Below are positions 26,900 through 35,491 of a DNA stretch of 64,000 nt, piece by piece. Origin of the DNA: Candidatus Poribacteria bacterium (GTDB lineage: Bacteria; Poribacteria; WGA-4E; WGA-3G); the NCBI GenBank assembly GCA_022822085.1, contig JAJECK010000130.1, positions 60,385 through 124,384 of the forward strand. Direction: 5' to 3'. The notes beneath the pieces were generated by a model. That model had not been told where the DNA came from. It saw only the letters and a list, made by a program, of their open reading frames with translations, and made no database searches. Numbering within the stretch: the first letter of the stretch is position 1; each line of letters starts with the position of its first letter. The position numbers and the translations under genes were made by a program.

Positions 26900-27820
26900 C
26901 TAACTATCGCCATCAGACCATACTTGAGCACCTTCTCTATCAATGCCAAGTATCTGAATTTCACATGGAATTTCATTATGTTTAAATGCTTCTTGCATTT
27001 GGGTTCCAACTTCTTGCATATTGTCCAAGCAGTAAGCTGCAATTGTTGGTCCCGCACCACTCAAAGCAATGCTAAGCGCACCTGCTGATGTGGCAGCAGC
27101 AACGACATCAGCAAATCCAGGAATCAATGTACTACGATAAGGTTGATGCAGACTATCGTTCATTGCAATAGAAAGCATATCCAATTTTCCTGTGGCTATA
27201 CTTGCTACAAGGAGTGAACTTCGACTGATGTTGTAAATTGCATCTGAAAAATCAACAGTTTTAGGTAAAATGTCGCGGGCTTTCTTCGTGGATAATGTAA
27301 ATTCTGGGATCGCAAGTACAACATGTAAAGCGGGGTCACATGGGATCTGTATTGTATGGATGTCATCGTTTTCTTTCACCGAAATGACCAAACCACCATG
27401 CATTGATGCAGCAACATTATCAGGATGTCCTTCTAAGGCAGACGCAAAATTGAGTAATTCTGGACGAGAAAACGGATTGCCACACAGAACATTTGCAGTG
27501 AGTAATCCACCAAGGATCGCAGTTCCACTGCCACCTAAACCACGTATAGCAGGAATCCCGTTCGCAATGGTCAATTTTAATCCGTTGGGGAGTTGTTTAC
27601 CACTGCGATCAAAAATGGATTTGACAGCTTGAAATGCGATATGATCAGGTGTGCTTGGAATCTTTTCAACATCTACGCCGCTTACAATAACTTCTGTATC
27701 GTTATCCGTTATTTCTAAAGACACGGTACTATAAAGTTGTAGTGCCAAACCCAACACGTCAAATCCAGGTCCCAGATTTGTTGTACTTGCCGGAATACGT
27801 GATGTAGCATTTTGAGACAT
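26900..27820 (-). CDS. thrB: Homoserine kinase
   Basis: 306 residues, the usual ThrB length. It phosphorylates homoserine in threonine synthesis. GHMP-kinase motifs: PASTTNLGPGFDVLG (8-22), ATP-binding GIPAIRGLGGSGTAILGGL (about 88-106), and C-terminal SGAGPTIAAYC (about 252). It starts at ATG after TAGGAATTATAGA. Neighbour upstream is an aspartate aminotransferase, which supplies aspartate, the precursor of this pathway, but 137 bases separate them. Confidence 0.93.
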   Translation of the reverse strand: MSQNATSRIPASTTNLGPGFDVLGLALQLYSTVSLEITDNDTEVIVSGVDVEKIPSTPDHIAFQAVKSIFDRSGKQLPNGLKLTIANGIPAIRGLGGSGTAILGGLLTANVLCGNPFSRPELLNFASALEGHPDNVAASMHGGLVISVKENDDIHTIQIPCDPALHVVLAIPEFTLSTKKARDILPKTVDFSDAIYNISRSSLLVASIATGKLDMLSIAMNDSLHQPYRSTLIPGFADVVAAATSAGALSIALSGAGPTIAAYCLDNMQEVGTQMQEAFKHNEIPCEIQILGIDREGAQVWSDGDS

Positions 27821-27957
27821 TCTATAATTCCTAACTACTATATTCTATAGTGTCCACTTTAACATTGTCTATATCTATATTTGTCGGAATTTTGTTTTCA
27901 TTCCAACATAGATTTGTTCATTGTAAAAAACGAGCTTCATAATATGTGGACTGACGA

Positions 27958-29130
27958 CTACAACTTAGCGACTGCGGTTTCTATCCGATTGAGGGCATCA
28001 TTGATATTTTCCAAAGAATTTGCGTATGAAAGCCGGAGATACCCATCTCCGTATTTCCCAAAGGCTGTACCGGGTAATAACGCTACACCTACCTCATCCA
28101 TCAAATAATCAGCAAGATTTTCACAGGAGAGAGGAAGTTTTGTGACATTTGGAAAAACATAAAATGAACCGAGTGGTTTAACACATGAAATACCATCAAT
28201 AGCATTTAAACCATCAACTATAACATCTCGACGTGTTTTGAATTCTGCGACCATTTGTGAAACAAAGGTCTGCGGTCCCGTTAGTGCTTCTATTCCAGCA
28301 ATTTGGGTGAAGGCAGCAGTACAAGAATTTGAATTGATAGTTAACCGCGTTATCTTGTCTGCTATTTCTCGAGGTGCGATACCATAACCAAGTCGCCATC
28401 CTGTCATTGCATACGTTTTGGAATGCCCATCAATTAGAATAGTCTGTTCTTTCAGCCCAGGTATGCTTATGATACTTCGATGTGTCCCTTCATAGAGAAG
28501 ACGTGAATAGACTTCGTCAGTAAGGATAAAAAAGTTGTGTTTCTGTGCAAGTTCTGCTATGGCATTTAGGTCTGCTTCGGTAAGGGTGCCTCCTGTAGGG
28601 TTTTGCGGAGAATTGAGGATCAATAACTTTGTTCGGTCTGTTATCGCGTCAATTAAATCCTCAGTCCGAAAGCGAAAGTCAACTTCCTCACGCAGTGGAA
28701 GCGGTATAGCCTTTCCACCGATAAAATCTATCACAGATTCATAGACAGGAAATCCGGGTTCCGGGTAGATTACCTCATCACCATCATCAATTAAGGCTAA
28801 GATCGTAAAAAAGATGATAGGTTTTGCCCCAGGTGTAACCGTAACTTCGTCCGGGTGTATGTCAATTCCTCGTGTTTCACTGATGTGTTGTGCCACAACT
28901 TCACGGAATTCAGGGATTCCCGCAGAAGGACAGTAACCGGTGTGTCCATCTTTCATTGCTTTGAACGCAGCTTCACAGACATTCATCGGGGTCGAAAAGT
29001 CCGGTTGACCAATTTCTAAATGTATAATATCTTTACCCTGTGCTTCTAAACTTTTGGCTTTGGCTAATACTTCAAATGCAGATTCTGTTCCCAAGCGATT
29101 CATCCGCTTGGCGAATGTAGGACTGCTCAA
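27958..29130 (-). CDS. Aspartate/aromatic-type aminotransferase (PLP-dependent)
   Basis: 390 residues. Class I/II aminotransferase fold with NPTGGTLTEADL, DEVYSRLLYEG and the PLP lysine in HSKTYAMTGWRLGY, then an Arg near the C-terminus (YLRLSYANS) for the substrate carboxylate. The start is TTG 29130 with a strong AAGGAGG 6 bases upstream. Closest to AspC/AspB of subgroup I-gamma, which interconverts aspartate and oxaloacetate; aromatic or other amino acids cannot be excluded. Directly upstream of thrB on the same strand. Confidence 0.9.
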   Translation of the reverse strand: MSSPTFAKRMNRLGTESAFEVLAKAKSLEAQGKDIIHLEIGQPDFSTPMNVCEAAFKAMKDGHTGYCPSAGIPEFREVVAQHISETRGIDIHPDEVTVTPGAKPIIFFTILALIDDGDEVIYPEPGFPVYESVIDFIGGKAIPLPLREEVDFRFRTEDLIDAITDRTKLLILNSPQNPTGGTLTEADLNAIAELAQKHNFFILTDEVYSRLLYEGTHRSIISIPGLKEQTILIDGHSKTYAMTGWRLGYGIAPREIADKITRLTINSNSCTAAFTQIAGIEALTGPQTFVSQMVAEFKTRRDVIVDGLNAIDGISCVKPLGSFYVFPNVTKLPLSCENLADYLMDEVGVALLPGTAFGKYGDGYLRLSYANSLENINDALNRIETAVAKL

Positions 29131-29341
29131 AATTTCCTCCTTTTCCTCTCATCACTTGTTTCAATATGTGAGAATACCCATTATAAACATTTCTATATAA
29201 TGATTGTACATTGTGTCTCAGGAATCACGTAGGACACACATACCTATAATCATGGTATTACACGTTCGTATTAGACGCAATCTGTACAGGTTCAGTTTAA
29301 GTGATTAACATGGCATTTTTTTTATCAATGTGTATTTAGGT

Positions 29342-30370
29342 CTATTCAGCCTTCAGGATTTTCCCAGTTGAACCTGCTAACCATACATGCTGGATATTAA
29401 GAACATGTGCTTTGACCATTTTTTCATTTGATTCTTCAAGCGTCCACGACTTACCACCATCTGTTGTAGTAATAACAACCCCAACACCAAGTTCTCCACC
29501 AACTGCCCATCCTACCTTTTCATTTGCAAAACGGACGCTACGTAGTGTCTCTTCTGTTCCACTTTCCTGTTTTTCCCATTTATTGCCACCATCTTTTGTA
29601 TGCAGAACAATACCGTTTTCACCCACTGCCCAACCGATCTTTGCATTAAGCATGTATATATCTTCAAGGATGTCCTCTTGACCTGTCTCTTGAGAAATCC
29701 AAGTTGCCCCACCATCTTCGGTTTGCATAATAACGGTTTCTTGTTTCTTTGCCTCGGGAAGAACACGTATACCAACGACAAATCCCGTTTTTTCGTCAAG
29801 AAACTGAACTGAATTAAACATGCTTGTATCAGCATCCCCAATACCAGCACCGACAAGTCCACCATTCAATACTTTCCACTGTCGTCCACCATTCTTTGTA
29901 GTAAGAATAGTTTCGTTTACGCCGACAGCGTATCCAACCTTTTCATTGACAAAATTGATACTTGTAAGTGCTATTCCGGGAACTTTACTGATTTGAAGTT
30001 CCCAATCTTTACCGTTAGTTGTATTGGCAATTAGTCCATTTTGCCCTACAGCCCAGCCGTGTTTTTCATCAAAAAAGTGTATATCTGTTAGGTCAGCTTC
30101 AAGTCTGAGGTCAGATCTGTTCCAAGATTTTCCACCATCCAACGTATAACCGATGAAACCAGGATTCTCATAATCTTCAAAGGCTGCTGAACCTACCGCC
30201 CATCCAGTTCTCTCACCAGTAAAAAAGATAGACATATAATCACGGATAGCAGGATCTCTTTTCTGTAGCTCAAGCCATCCAGCCATTGCTGGTATTGCAA
30301 TTAATAAACTACCAACAATAGTAAATCTAATGATGTTTGATAAATATAAAGACATCTTTAAGTTTCTCAT
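29342..30370 (-). CDS. Ycf48-like BNR/Asp-box beta-propeller protein
   Basis: 342 residues. An N-terminal hydrophobic signal (about 14-32, ending AMAG) is followed by six to seven blades of about 45 residues with the repeated pair GWAVG..G and TT(D/N)GG..W (e.g. GKSWNRSDLR, GATWISQETG, GNKWEKQESG). This is the photosystem-II-stability Ycf48/HCF136 type, which in non-photosynthetic bacteria is secreted and of unknown role. AAGGAG lies 5 bases before ATG. No sorting domain is present; it stands alone between short gaps. Confidence 0.82.
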   Translation of the reverse strand: MRNLKMSLYLSNIIRFTIVGSLLIAIPAMAGWLELQKRDPAIRDYMSIFFTGERTGWAVGSAAFEDYENPGFIGYTLDGGKSWNRSDLRLEADLTDIHFFDEKHGWAVGQNGLIANTTNGKDWELQISKVPGIALTSINFVNEKVGYAVGVNETILTTKNGGRQWKVLNGGLVGAGIGDADTSMFNSVQFLDEKTGFVVGIRVLPEAKKQETVIMQTEDGGATWISQETGQEDILEDIYMLNAKIGWAVGENGIVLHTKDGGNKWEKQESGTEETLRSVRFANEKVGWAVGGELGVGVVITTTDGGKSWTLEESNEKMVKAHVLNIQHVWLAGSTGKILKAE

Positions 30371-30809
30371 TTTTGCTCCTTAACATAATTTTTTTTTCAT
30401 ATAGAATAACATAAAATATACGAGTTTATAGAATAACATAAGATATACGAGTTGTGCAAAATAACTATTTCAATCCTTTATTTCACATAAGCAGTCCGTT
30501 TGTGAGCTTAACAAATTGTTTGGTATGCTCTTTAGTCCGACAAATACCATACGAGAATCATGGCGAATACCACACGCGTATTCGTCCCGCTGATTTGGTA
30601 AGGACGATATGTGTATATTATAAAACTATATCTGTGAAGACATCAAAAACAAATAGTTAACTGGCACAAGTCGTAAAATATAGTATACTTTTGAAATTAC
30701 AAATAAGTCAATATTGATAATAAAGTCATAGAGATAATTAGCCTTCTACGTTATATCATAAGGAAAGTCTATAACAGAATAATCCTGAACTTTCAATCTC
30801 GAAGTCTCC
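30371..30809. other. Gene-free region with dispersed palindromic unit
   Basis: No gene is seen. It holds a short direct repeat (TATAGAATAACATAA at about 30402 and 30430) and the unit CATGGCGAATACCACACGCG (from about 30558) followed by GATTTGGTAAGGACGATATG, related to 10703-10745 and 32109-32155. The start-proximal part carries the promoter of the Ycf48-like gene in minus orientation, not resolved. Confidence 0.45.
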
Positions 30810-31910
30810 TCATTGCCATTCAATATCATCAAGTGTATGTGCTATTGCCACCTGTTCTAAAAGAGAGTCAAGACGAGTGCGACTACGCATCCTTGAGATT
30901 TTTTGGATAACCGTATCGGGAACATCACCGATCCGTAGGTCAAGTAACTTCAAGAGAAACTCACGTTTGGCTTGTATCTCTCCACGTTTTTCCCCGCGTT
31001 TTTCCCCGCGTTTTTCCCCTTGCACAATACCTTCGGCTTTACTTTTTTGTATAAGAGCTTCTGCACCTGTCATAATAAAGTTTTCTACCTCCTTATCATA
31101 AGTATGGTTTTGTATAAGCTGCTTTAAACGTGCTTGTTCCACTTCTGGTCGTCGAAAAAACACCAGAAAATGTAAATATAACATCGCATGACTGTGTAAC
31201 TCAGGATTTTCAGATGCTAACGTCTCTAAATGAGTAAGTGCTGCAGCCAATGCTTGCTGCATAGAACTTTCATCTGCTTTTTCTTGTTGCAGCACTGTCA
31301 TCAACCATCCGAAAGGATGATCAATGACAGTGAACTTCTCTATGTCTTCAGCTTTTACACCAAGAAATAAAGTCTCAAAAGTTGGTACAAAAGAACCCAT
31401 CAACGTAGGCATATCCATCGCTGCGGAAAGAGTCATCGGCATCTCCCAACGCCGTGTCCCAGTATAAAAGACAATCGGGAGGATAGGATGCAAACGCCAC
31501 TCTCTTGCTGGAACTTTAGCAGTTTTTTGCTTCTCCAATTGACCATGCCAAATTTGGCACATATAGGACAACAACCGATATCCCATCAGGTGGTCCACAG
31601 TTGATTGATGTTCTATGAGGATATAAATAGTTAGTTCGTCTCCTATGGTCGCATCTTGGAACGGCACAGTAAACACCATATCAGAAACTAAATCTCGCAA
31701 TGTATTATCAACTATATTTCTATTTAGTATCCTTGTCTGCGTAAAGTCAAGATGTTCAGCAAGTTCACTGGCGAGAATTAGGACTAACCCGTGTAAATTC
31801 TCAGATCTCTTGAATAACCATCTTGCACTCTTATCCGAAAAATGCCCAACTTTCGTATTAAATAACTCGCGTATCTCTTCTAAATCAGCAATTTTAGTAT
31901 CTGTTTGCAC
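30810..31910 (-). CDS. Rpn family recombination-promoting nuclease
   Basis: 366 residues. N-terminal part (about 15-250) matches the PD-(D/E)XK Rpn/YhgA-like transposase_31 group: FKRSENLHGLVLILASEL, DELTIYILIEHQSTVDHLMGYRLLSYM (acidic and EHQ residues of the active site) and LHPILPIVFYTG. E. coli RpnA-type proteins cut DNA and raise RecA-independent recombination. The C-terminal part has three GEKR units encoded by a 12-bp repeat, then a helical tail. Its copy number could vary by slippage without shifting the frame. It stands alone in repeat-rich DNA. Confidence 0.85.
   Translation of the reverse strand: MQTDTKIADLEEIRELFNTKVGHFSDKSARWLFKRSENLHGLVLILASELAEHLDFTQTRILNRNIVDNTLRDLVSDMVFTVPFQDATIGDELTIYILIEHQSTVDHLMGYRLLSYMCQIWHGQLEKQKTAKVPAREWRLHPILPIVFYTGTRRWEMPMTLSAAMDMPTLMGSFVPTFETLFLGVKAEDIEKFTVIDHPFGWLMTVLQQEKADESSMQQALAAALTHLETLASENPELHSHAMLYLHFLVFFRRPEVEQARLKQLIQNHTYDKEVENFIMTGAEALIQKSKAEGIVQGEKRGEKRGEKRGEIQAKREFLLKLLDLRIGDVPDTVIQKISRMRSRTRLDSLLEQVAIAHTLDDIEWQ
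30983..31018. repeat. 12-bp tandem repeat, three units
   Basis: Units of CGCGTTTTTCCC (first one CACGTTTTTCCC) encode GEKR three times in the Rpn protein. Unit length is a multiple of three, so changes in copy number would lengthen or shorten the linker only. Confidence 0.9.
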
Positions 31911-32406
31911 TATATCTCCTGCACCATTACATTAATTGTATAGACTAACATTAATCCCTTAAGATGTCAATAATGGGCAATTCTTAAACAGGGTATTTAG
32001 TTTTAAGAATTATCGCTTTTGTGTTACTAAGAGTGGGCACCGTTGGTCAAATAGAGAGTAGAAAACCCATAAGTCCCAACTAAAGGATATGAGTAACGCT
32101 CCTTAGGCCCCCAAATGCCAAACGCGCATTTAGCGTTGATTTGGTAGGAACGATATGTTTATCTTTTATATGCCGTTCGGACAGAACTTAAGAAGAATTG
32201 CTAACATTTTTCTATAAACATTTCGTCCGGACGGGACTAAATCCCAATTCAAGATACCAAATTTAAAATTAACGTAATAGCAAAAAATCACAGAAAATAT
32301 TAAAAACTAAATAATCCTGCCACGTCATGACATGAAGGGGTTTTCCGATGTGAATAAGGTTAAACTAATTATGAGATACGCAATAAATAACCTAAAAAGT
32401 TAATAC
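31911..32406. other. Gene-free region with repeat units
   Basis: No gene is seen. Contains CCAAATGCCAAACGCGCATT near 32110 with GATTTGGTAGGAACGATATG, and TCTATAAACATTTCGTCCGG near 32212, the latter almost the same as the arms of the inverted repeat at 41657/42151. The last 100 bases are AT-rich. Confidence 0.45.
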
Positions 32407-33810
32407 CTATTTCGCCACAATTATCGTTCCTGTAGCATAACTATTCCCTACCTGTAATTGATAGATATAAATACCGCTTTCCACTACGTCACCACTTTCA
32501 TTTCTACCATCCCACCTAAGTTCATCCTCATCAAGTTGTGCTGTTAATGTTTTTACCAGTACACCATTCAGATTAAACAAAAGGACATTGAATTCTCCAT
32601 CACCGTCTTCAATCGTGCGTTTTGGAAAAACTACGGTGTTAAAATCAGAGTCACCCGAAAGTGGCGTAAAGGGATTGGGAAATGGTTTATCAAACACACG
32701 ATGTCTTTTCTTAGCAGGCGCAGATTCATTCCCCGCTTCGTCAATTGCTGTCACAGCATAAGTATATGTAAAACTTCCTTTTGGAATTTGTCTTTGATCA
32801 AAGAATTTATATTCTGAAGACTCGTTTATATCGCTTTCAATAGAAATCTCTCCATCTGTTAGCGGTTCAGGCGTAGCCGTTTCTGATGAACCAAACCATA
32901 TTTTATACTTTATAACATCCCGACTAACGCTCGCATTCCATGAAATTTCTATACCCTCCAATTTTGCGTCAATACTAATAGCAGATGGAGGAACAGGGGC
33001 AGCCGTATCTTCAGACACAACCACTGTCTGTTCAGCAGAACGTTCAGATTGCAATAAGATAGACTTATATGCAGCGATTTGATATGTGTGTTTTCCTGTA
33101 GGTACGTTGACATCTCGAAATGTAGTAGATGCACGGTTTTCAACATTTATAAATGTTTTTATATCTCTATAAATAATGTATCCATTCACATCAGGGTCTT
33201 CAGATTTTTGCCACCGGAGTGTGACATCATTTTCACCAGTTGTATCGGCTTCAGCAGTGAAAGATGACACAGGTTCTGGAGGGACATTGGGGATTACCTG
33301 CAAATCAAAATCATCATTGTTCAATTTTGAATCTGCTTGTCCTTCTCGGATAAACTCCCCTATAGGTGTATCATCATTATTGCGTAATATAACTTTGAAC
33401 TCAGCTAAAAAAATAGTGCTCGGTGTGCGTGTATGAAATATAATGTCGTAGATTGAATTTACAAAATCTCTTATATCTTTTGCAAGTTCTACACGTATGA
33501 CATTTCCGCCAGATATATTTACTGATGCTGCAAGTTTTTCACCATCACGCGTGATACCTTTAAAGTCTGTTGCTTTACTTTCAAAACCTTTTGGCATTGT
33601 AATTTCAATGGTCTTAATTTCCTCACCAGGTTCTGCTAAAGATCTATCAATGGATAATGTTACAATCAATGGTACCGTTGAACTTGCAGGAACAATACCT
33701 TTAGTTTCACCAACGACGTTGATTTCACCGATTGAAGTAACCGCACTGTAACTTTGCGGTGCTACAGTGATACAAAATATAAATAATAAAATTAAAAGTG
33801 CGTTTTTCAT
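32407..33810 (-). CDS. Secreted FN3 protein with C-terminal sorting domain
   Basis: 467 residues. Signal peptide (1-22, ending SYSA); a beta-rich domain (about 25-180, VPLIVTLSIDRSLAEPGEEIKTI); two fibronectin type III domains (about 185-275 and 278-375, with NDVTLRWQKSEDPDVNGYIIYRD and ISWNASVSRDVIKYKIW); and a C-terminal FlgD/gliding-motility-like domain (FPNPFTP, FNVLLFNLNGVLV, ESGIYIYQLQVG). This is the last gene of the sppA-pcm-porV cluster, 15 bases after a PorV-like gene, so it may be exported or held at the surface through that barrel. Function is probably structural. Confidence 0.8.
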   Translation of the reverse strand: MKNALLILLFIFCITVAPQSYSAVTSIGEINVVGETKGIVPASSTVPLIVTLSIDRSLAEPGEEIKTIEITMPKGFESKATDFKGITRDGEKLAASVNISGGNVIRVELAKDIRDFVNSIYDIIFHTRTPSTIFLAEFKVILRNNDDTPIGEFIREGQADSKLNNDDFDLQVIPNVPPEPVSSFTAEADTTGENDVTLRWQKSEDPDVNGYIIYRDIKTFINVENRASTTFRDVNVPTGKHTYQIAAYKSILLQSERSAEQTVVVSEDTAAPVPPSAISIDAKLEGIEISWNASVSRDVIKYKIWFGSSETATPEPLTDGEISIESDINESSEYKFFDQRQIPKGSFTYTYAVTAIDEAGNESAPAKKRHRVFDKPFPNPFTPLSGDSDFNTVVFPKRTIEDGDGEFNVLLFNLNGVLVKTLTAQLDEDELRWDGRNESGDVVESGIYIYQLQVGNSYATGTIIVAK

Positions 33811-33825
33811 GTGATAAATTCCTCT

Positions 33826-34782
33826 TTAGAACAGTAGATTTACTGAGAATCGTTGTGTTGTATTGTCTTGTAGGTCTCCTGTCAGAAGTTGAAAACCGTA
33901 ATCAAGTTGTATTGCAGTACCACCTATCGGTATCTTTGCACTGCCACCAAGGTTGAGTGTATTGGCTGAATTTCCACCGACTTTCATGCCATACCCACCT
34001 CGGACTCCGATTGTAGGATTCACCCACATTTCAACGCCTATTCGTGTATAAAGATCACCATCACGTGAAATTACATCTACTATTGTAAGTGTCTCTTTTA
34101 AAATGTTTGTAATTGCAGCACCTTGTGCACTCATTTCTGCAATAGATTTTAACTTATATGCAATCCCCACTCGGATGTTCATAGGGACTGTTTCCGTTTG
34201 TTCCTCTGAAATACTAACATCCGCAGGTATAACATTCTCCACGGCTAAACCGATACTAAGACTTTTCACCGGTTTAGTTAATAGACCAAGATCCAGTGAA
34301 ACTGCAGAACTGGATGTCTCAGCGAAATATGGATTAGATTGAACAAACTCATTTTCTGAATCAAAATTTGTGCTAAAATACTTTATGTTTAACCCCAAAC
34401 CCACTTGTTGAAATAGGGTGCGACCATACGTGAACCGTATTGTCTGTTCTTGGTAGATGTCGGAATTTTCAGATAGGATTCCAATATTTGCTCCAAGTGT
34501 CCCAATTCCACTAATAGGTATCACCCCACTAATCGTGCTGTAATTGACGAGCCCGTTAAATCGTTGAGCATAAGTTGCGCCAATCTGAATCTCATCAATA
34601 TATGCCAGTCCTGCGGCATTATAGTTCGCAGCGTTACTATCATCAGCAAGGGCAACGAATGCACCACCAAGACCAAGCGGGCGCGCACCCACACCAATGT
34701 CATTAAATGCAGCGTTAGCAGATGAAATAAAGAATAATAAAATGGGTAATATGTAGTAACACTTCTGTTTCAGTCTTAACAT
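33826..34782 (-). CDS. PorV/PorQ-like outer-membrane protein
   Basis: 318 residues. Signal peptide (about 1-24, ending ANA), then the characteristic start of the PorV/UPF0164 group: GVGARPLGLGGAFVALADDSNAANYNAAGLA. The rest has alternating beta strands typical of a FadL-like 14-strand barrel and ends in a Phe (RFSVNLLF), as expected for Bam-inserted proteins. PorV in type IX secretion binds sorting-domain proteins and hands them to the anchoring machinery. The next gene encodes such a sorting-domain protein, 15 bases away. Whether a full type IX system exists in this organism cannot be seen here. Confidence 0.82.
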   Translation of the reverse strand: MLRLKQKCYYILPILLFFISSANAAFNDIGVGARPLGLGGAFVALADDSNAANYNAAGLAYIDEIQIGATYAQRFNGLVNYSTISGVIPISGIGTLGANIGILSENSDIYQEQTIRFTYGRTLFQQVGLGLNIKYFSTNFDSENEFVQSNPYFAETSSSAVSLDLGLLTKPVKSLSIGLAVENVIPADVSISEEQTETVPMNIRVGIAYKLKSIAEMSAQGAAITNILKETLTIVDVISRDGDLYTRIGVEMWVNPTIGVRGGYGMKVGGNSANTLNLGGSAKIPIGGTAIQLDYGFQLLTGDLQDNTTQRFSVNLLF

Positions 34783-34790
34783 AATTTCTC

Positions 34791-35429
34791 CTAATGGGAA
34801 CCAGTCATTGGAACAAAACTAACGCCTGTTATTGATGTAGTTTCAATTTTATCAGAGCATTTTTCTATCAATAAGAGTTCCTGTATTTTTGAACCAACAG
34901 GTATAACCATCCGTCCTCCATCAACAAGCTGTTGCGTCAGACGATATGGTACCTTCTTTGGTGCAGCAGTTACCAGAATACCATCATAAGGTGCATTTTC
35001 AATCCAACCGTAATAACCGTTGCCATGTTTAAGGTTTACATTACTATAGTTGAGTTTAGCTAATCTTTTTTTCGCGCTTTCTGCAAGTTCTGGTAGGATT
35101 TCAACCGAATAAACTTCTTTTGCCGTCTCTGCTAAAACTGCAGTTTGGTATCCACATCCTGTCCCAATTTCAAGCACTTTGGATTCTTCACTCAATTTGA
35201 GCGACTCTGTCATCAATGCAACAATATAGGGTTGTGAAATCGTCTGTCCATAGTCTATTGAAAGCGGTCTATCTTGATATGCATGTTGATGATGTTCTGG
35301 CGAAACAAAACAGTGTCTCTCTATTTTTTGCATTGCAGCGAGTACATTCGGATCGCGAATATCTCGTCCTTTTATCTGAGTGCAAACCATGTTCTCTCGG
35401 GCAATAGCAAATTCATCGGATTGTGACAT
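34791..35429 (-). CDS. pcm: Protein-L-isoaspartate O-methyltransferase
   Basis: 212 residues from ATG 35429 (AAGGGG about 8 bases upstream; an ATG 24 bases earlier is in frame). It repairs isoaspartyl residues using S-adenosylmethionine. Motifs: ISQPYIVALMTE, SAM-binding VLEIGTGCGYQTAVLA, VYSVEILPEL, and DGILVTAAPKKVP. Length and motifs are typical. It lies 62 bases after the sppA gene stop region and 8 bases before the PorV-like gene, in the envelope cluster. Confidence 0.93.
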   Translation of the reverse strand: MSQSDEFAIARENMVCTQIKGRDIRDPNVLAAMQKIERHCFVSPEHHQHAYQDRPLSIDYGQTISQPYIVALMTESLKLSEESKVLEIGTGCGYQTAVLAETAKEVYSVEILPELAESAKKRLAKLNYSNVNLKHGNGYYGWIENAPYDGILVTAAPKKVPYRLTQQLVDGGRMVIPVGSKIQELLLIEKCSDKIETTSITGVSFVPMTGSH

Positions 35430-35491
35430 CAAATGGCCCCTTGAATACATCAATTTTCACAATTTAAAATACTACATACATAAGATCAACT

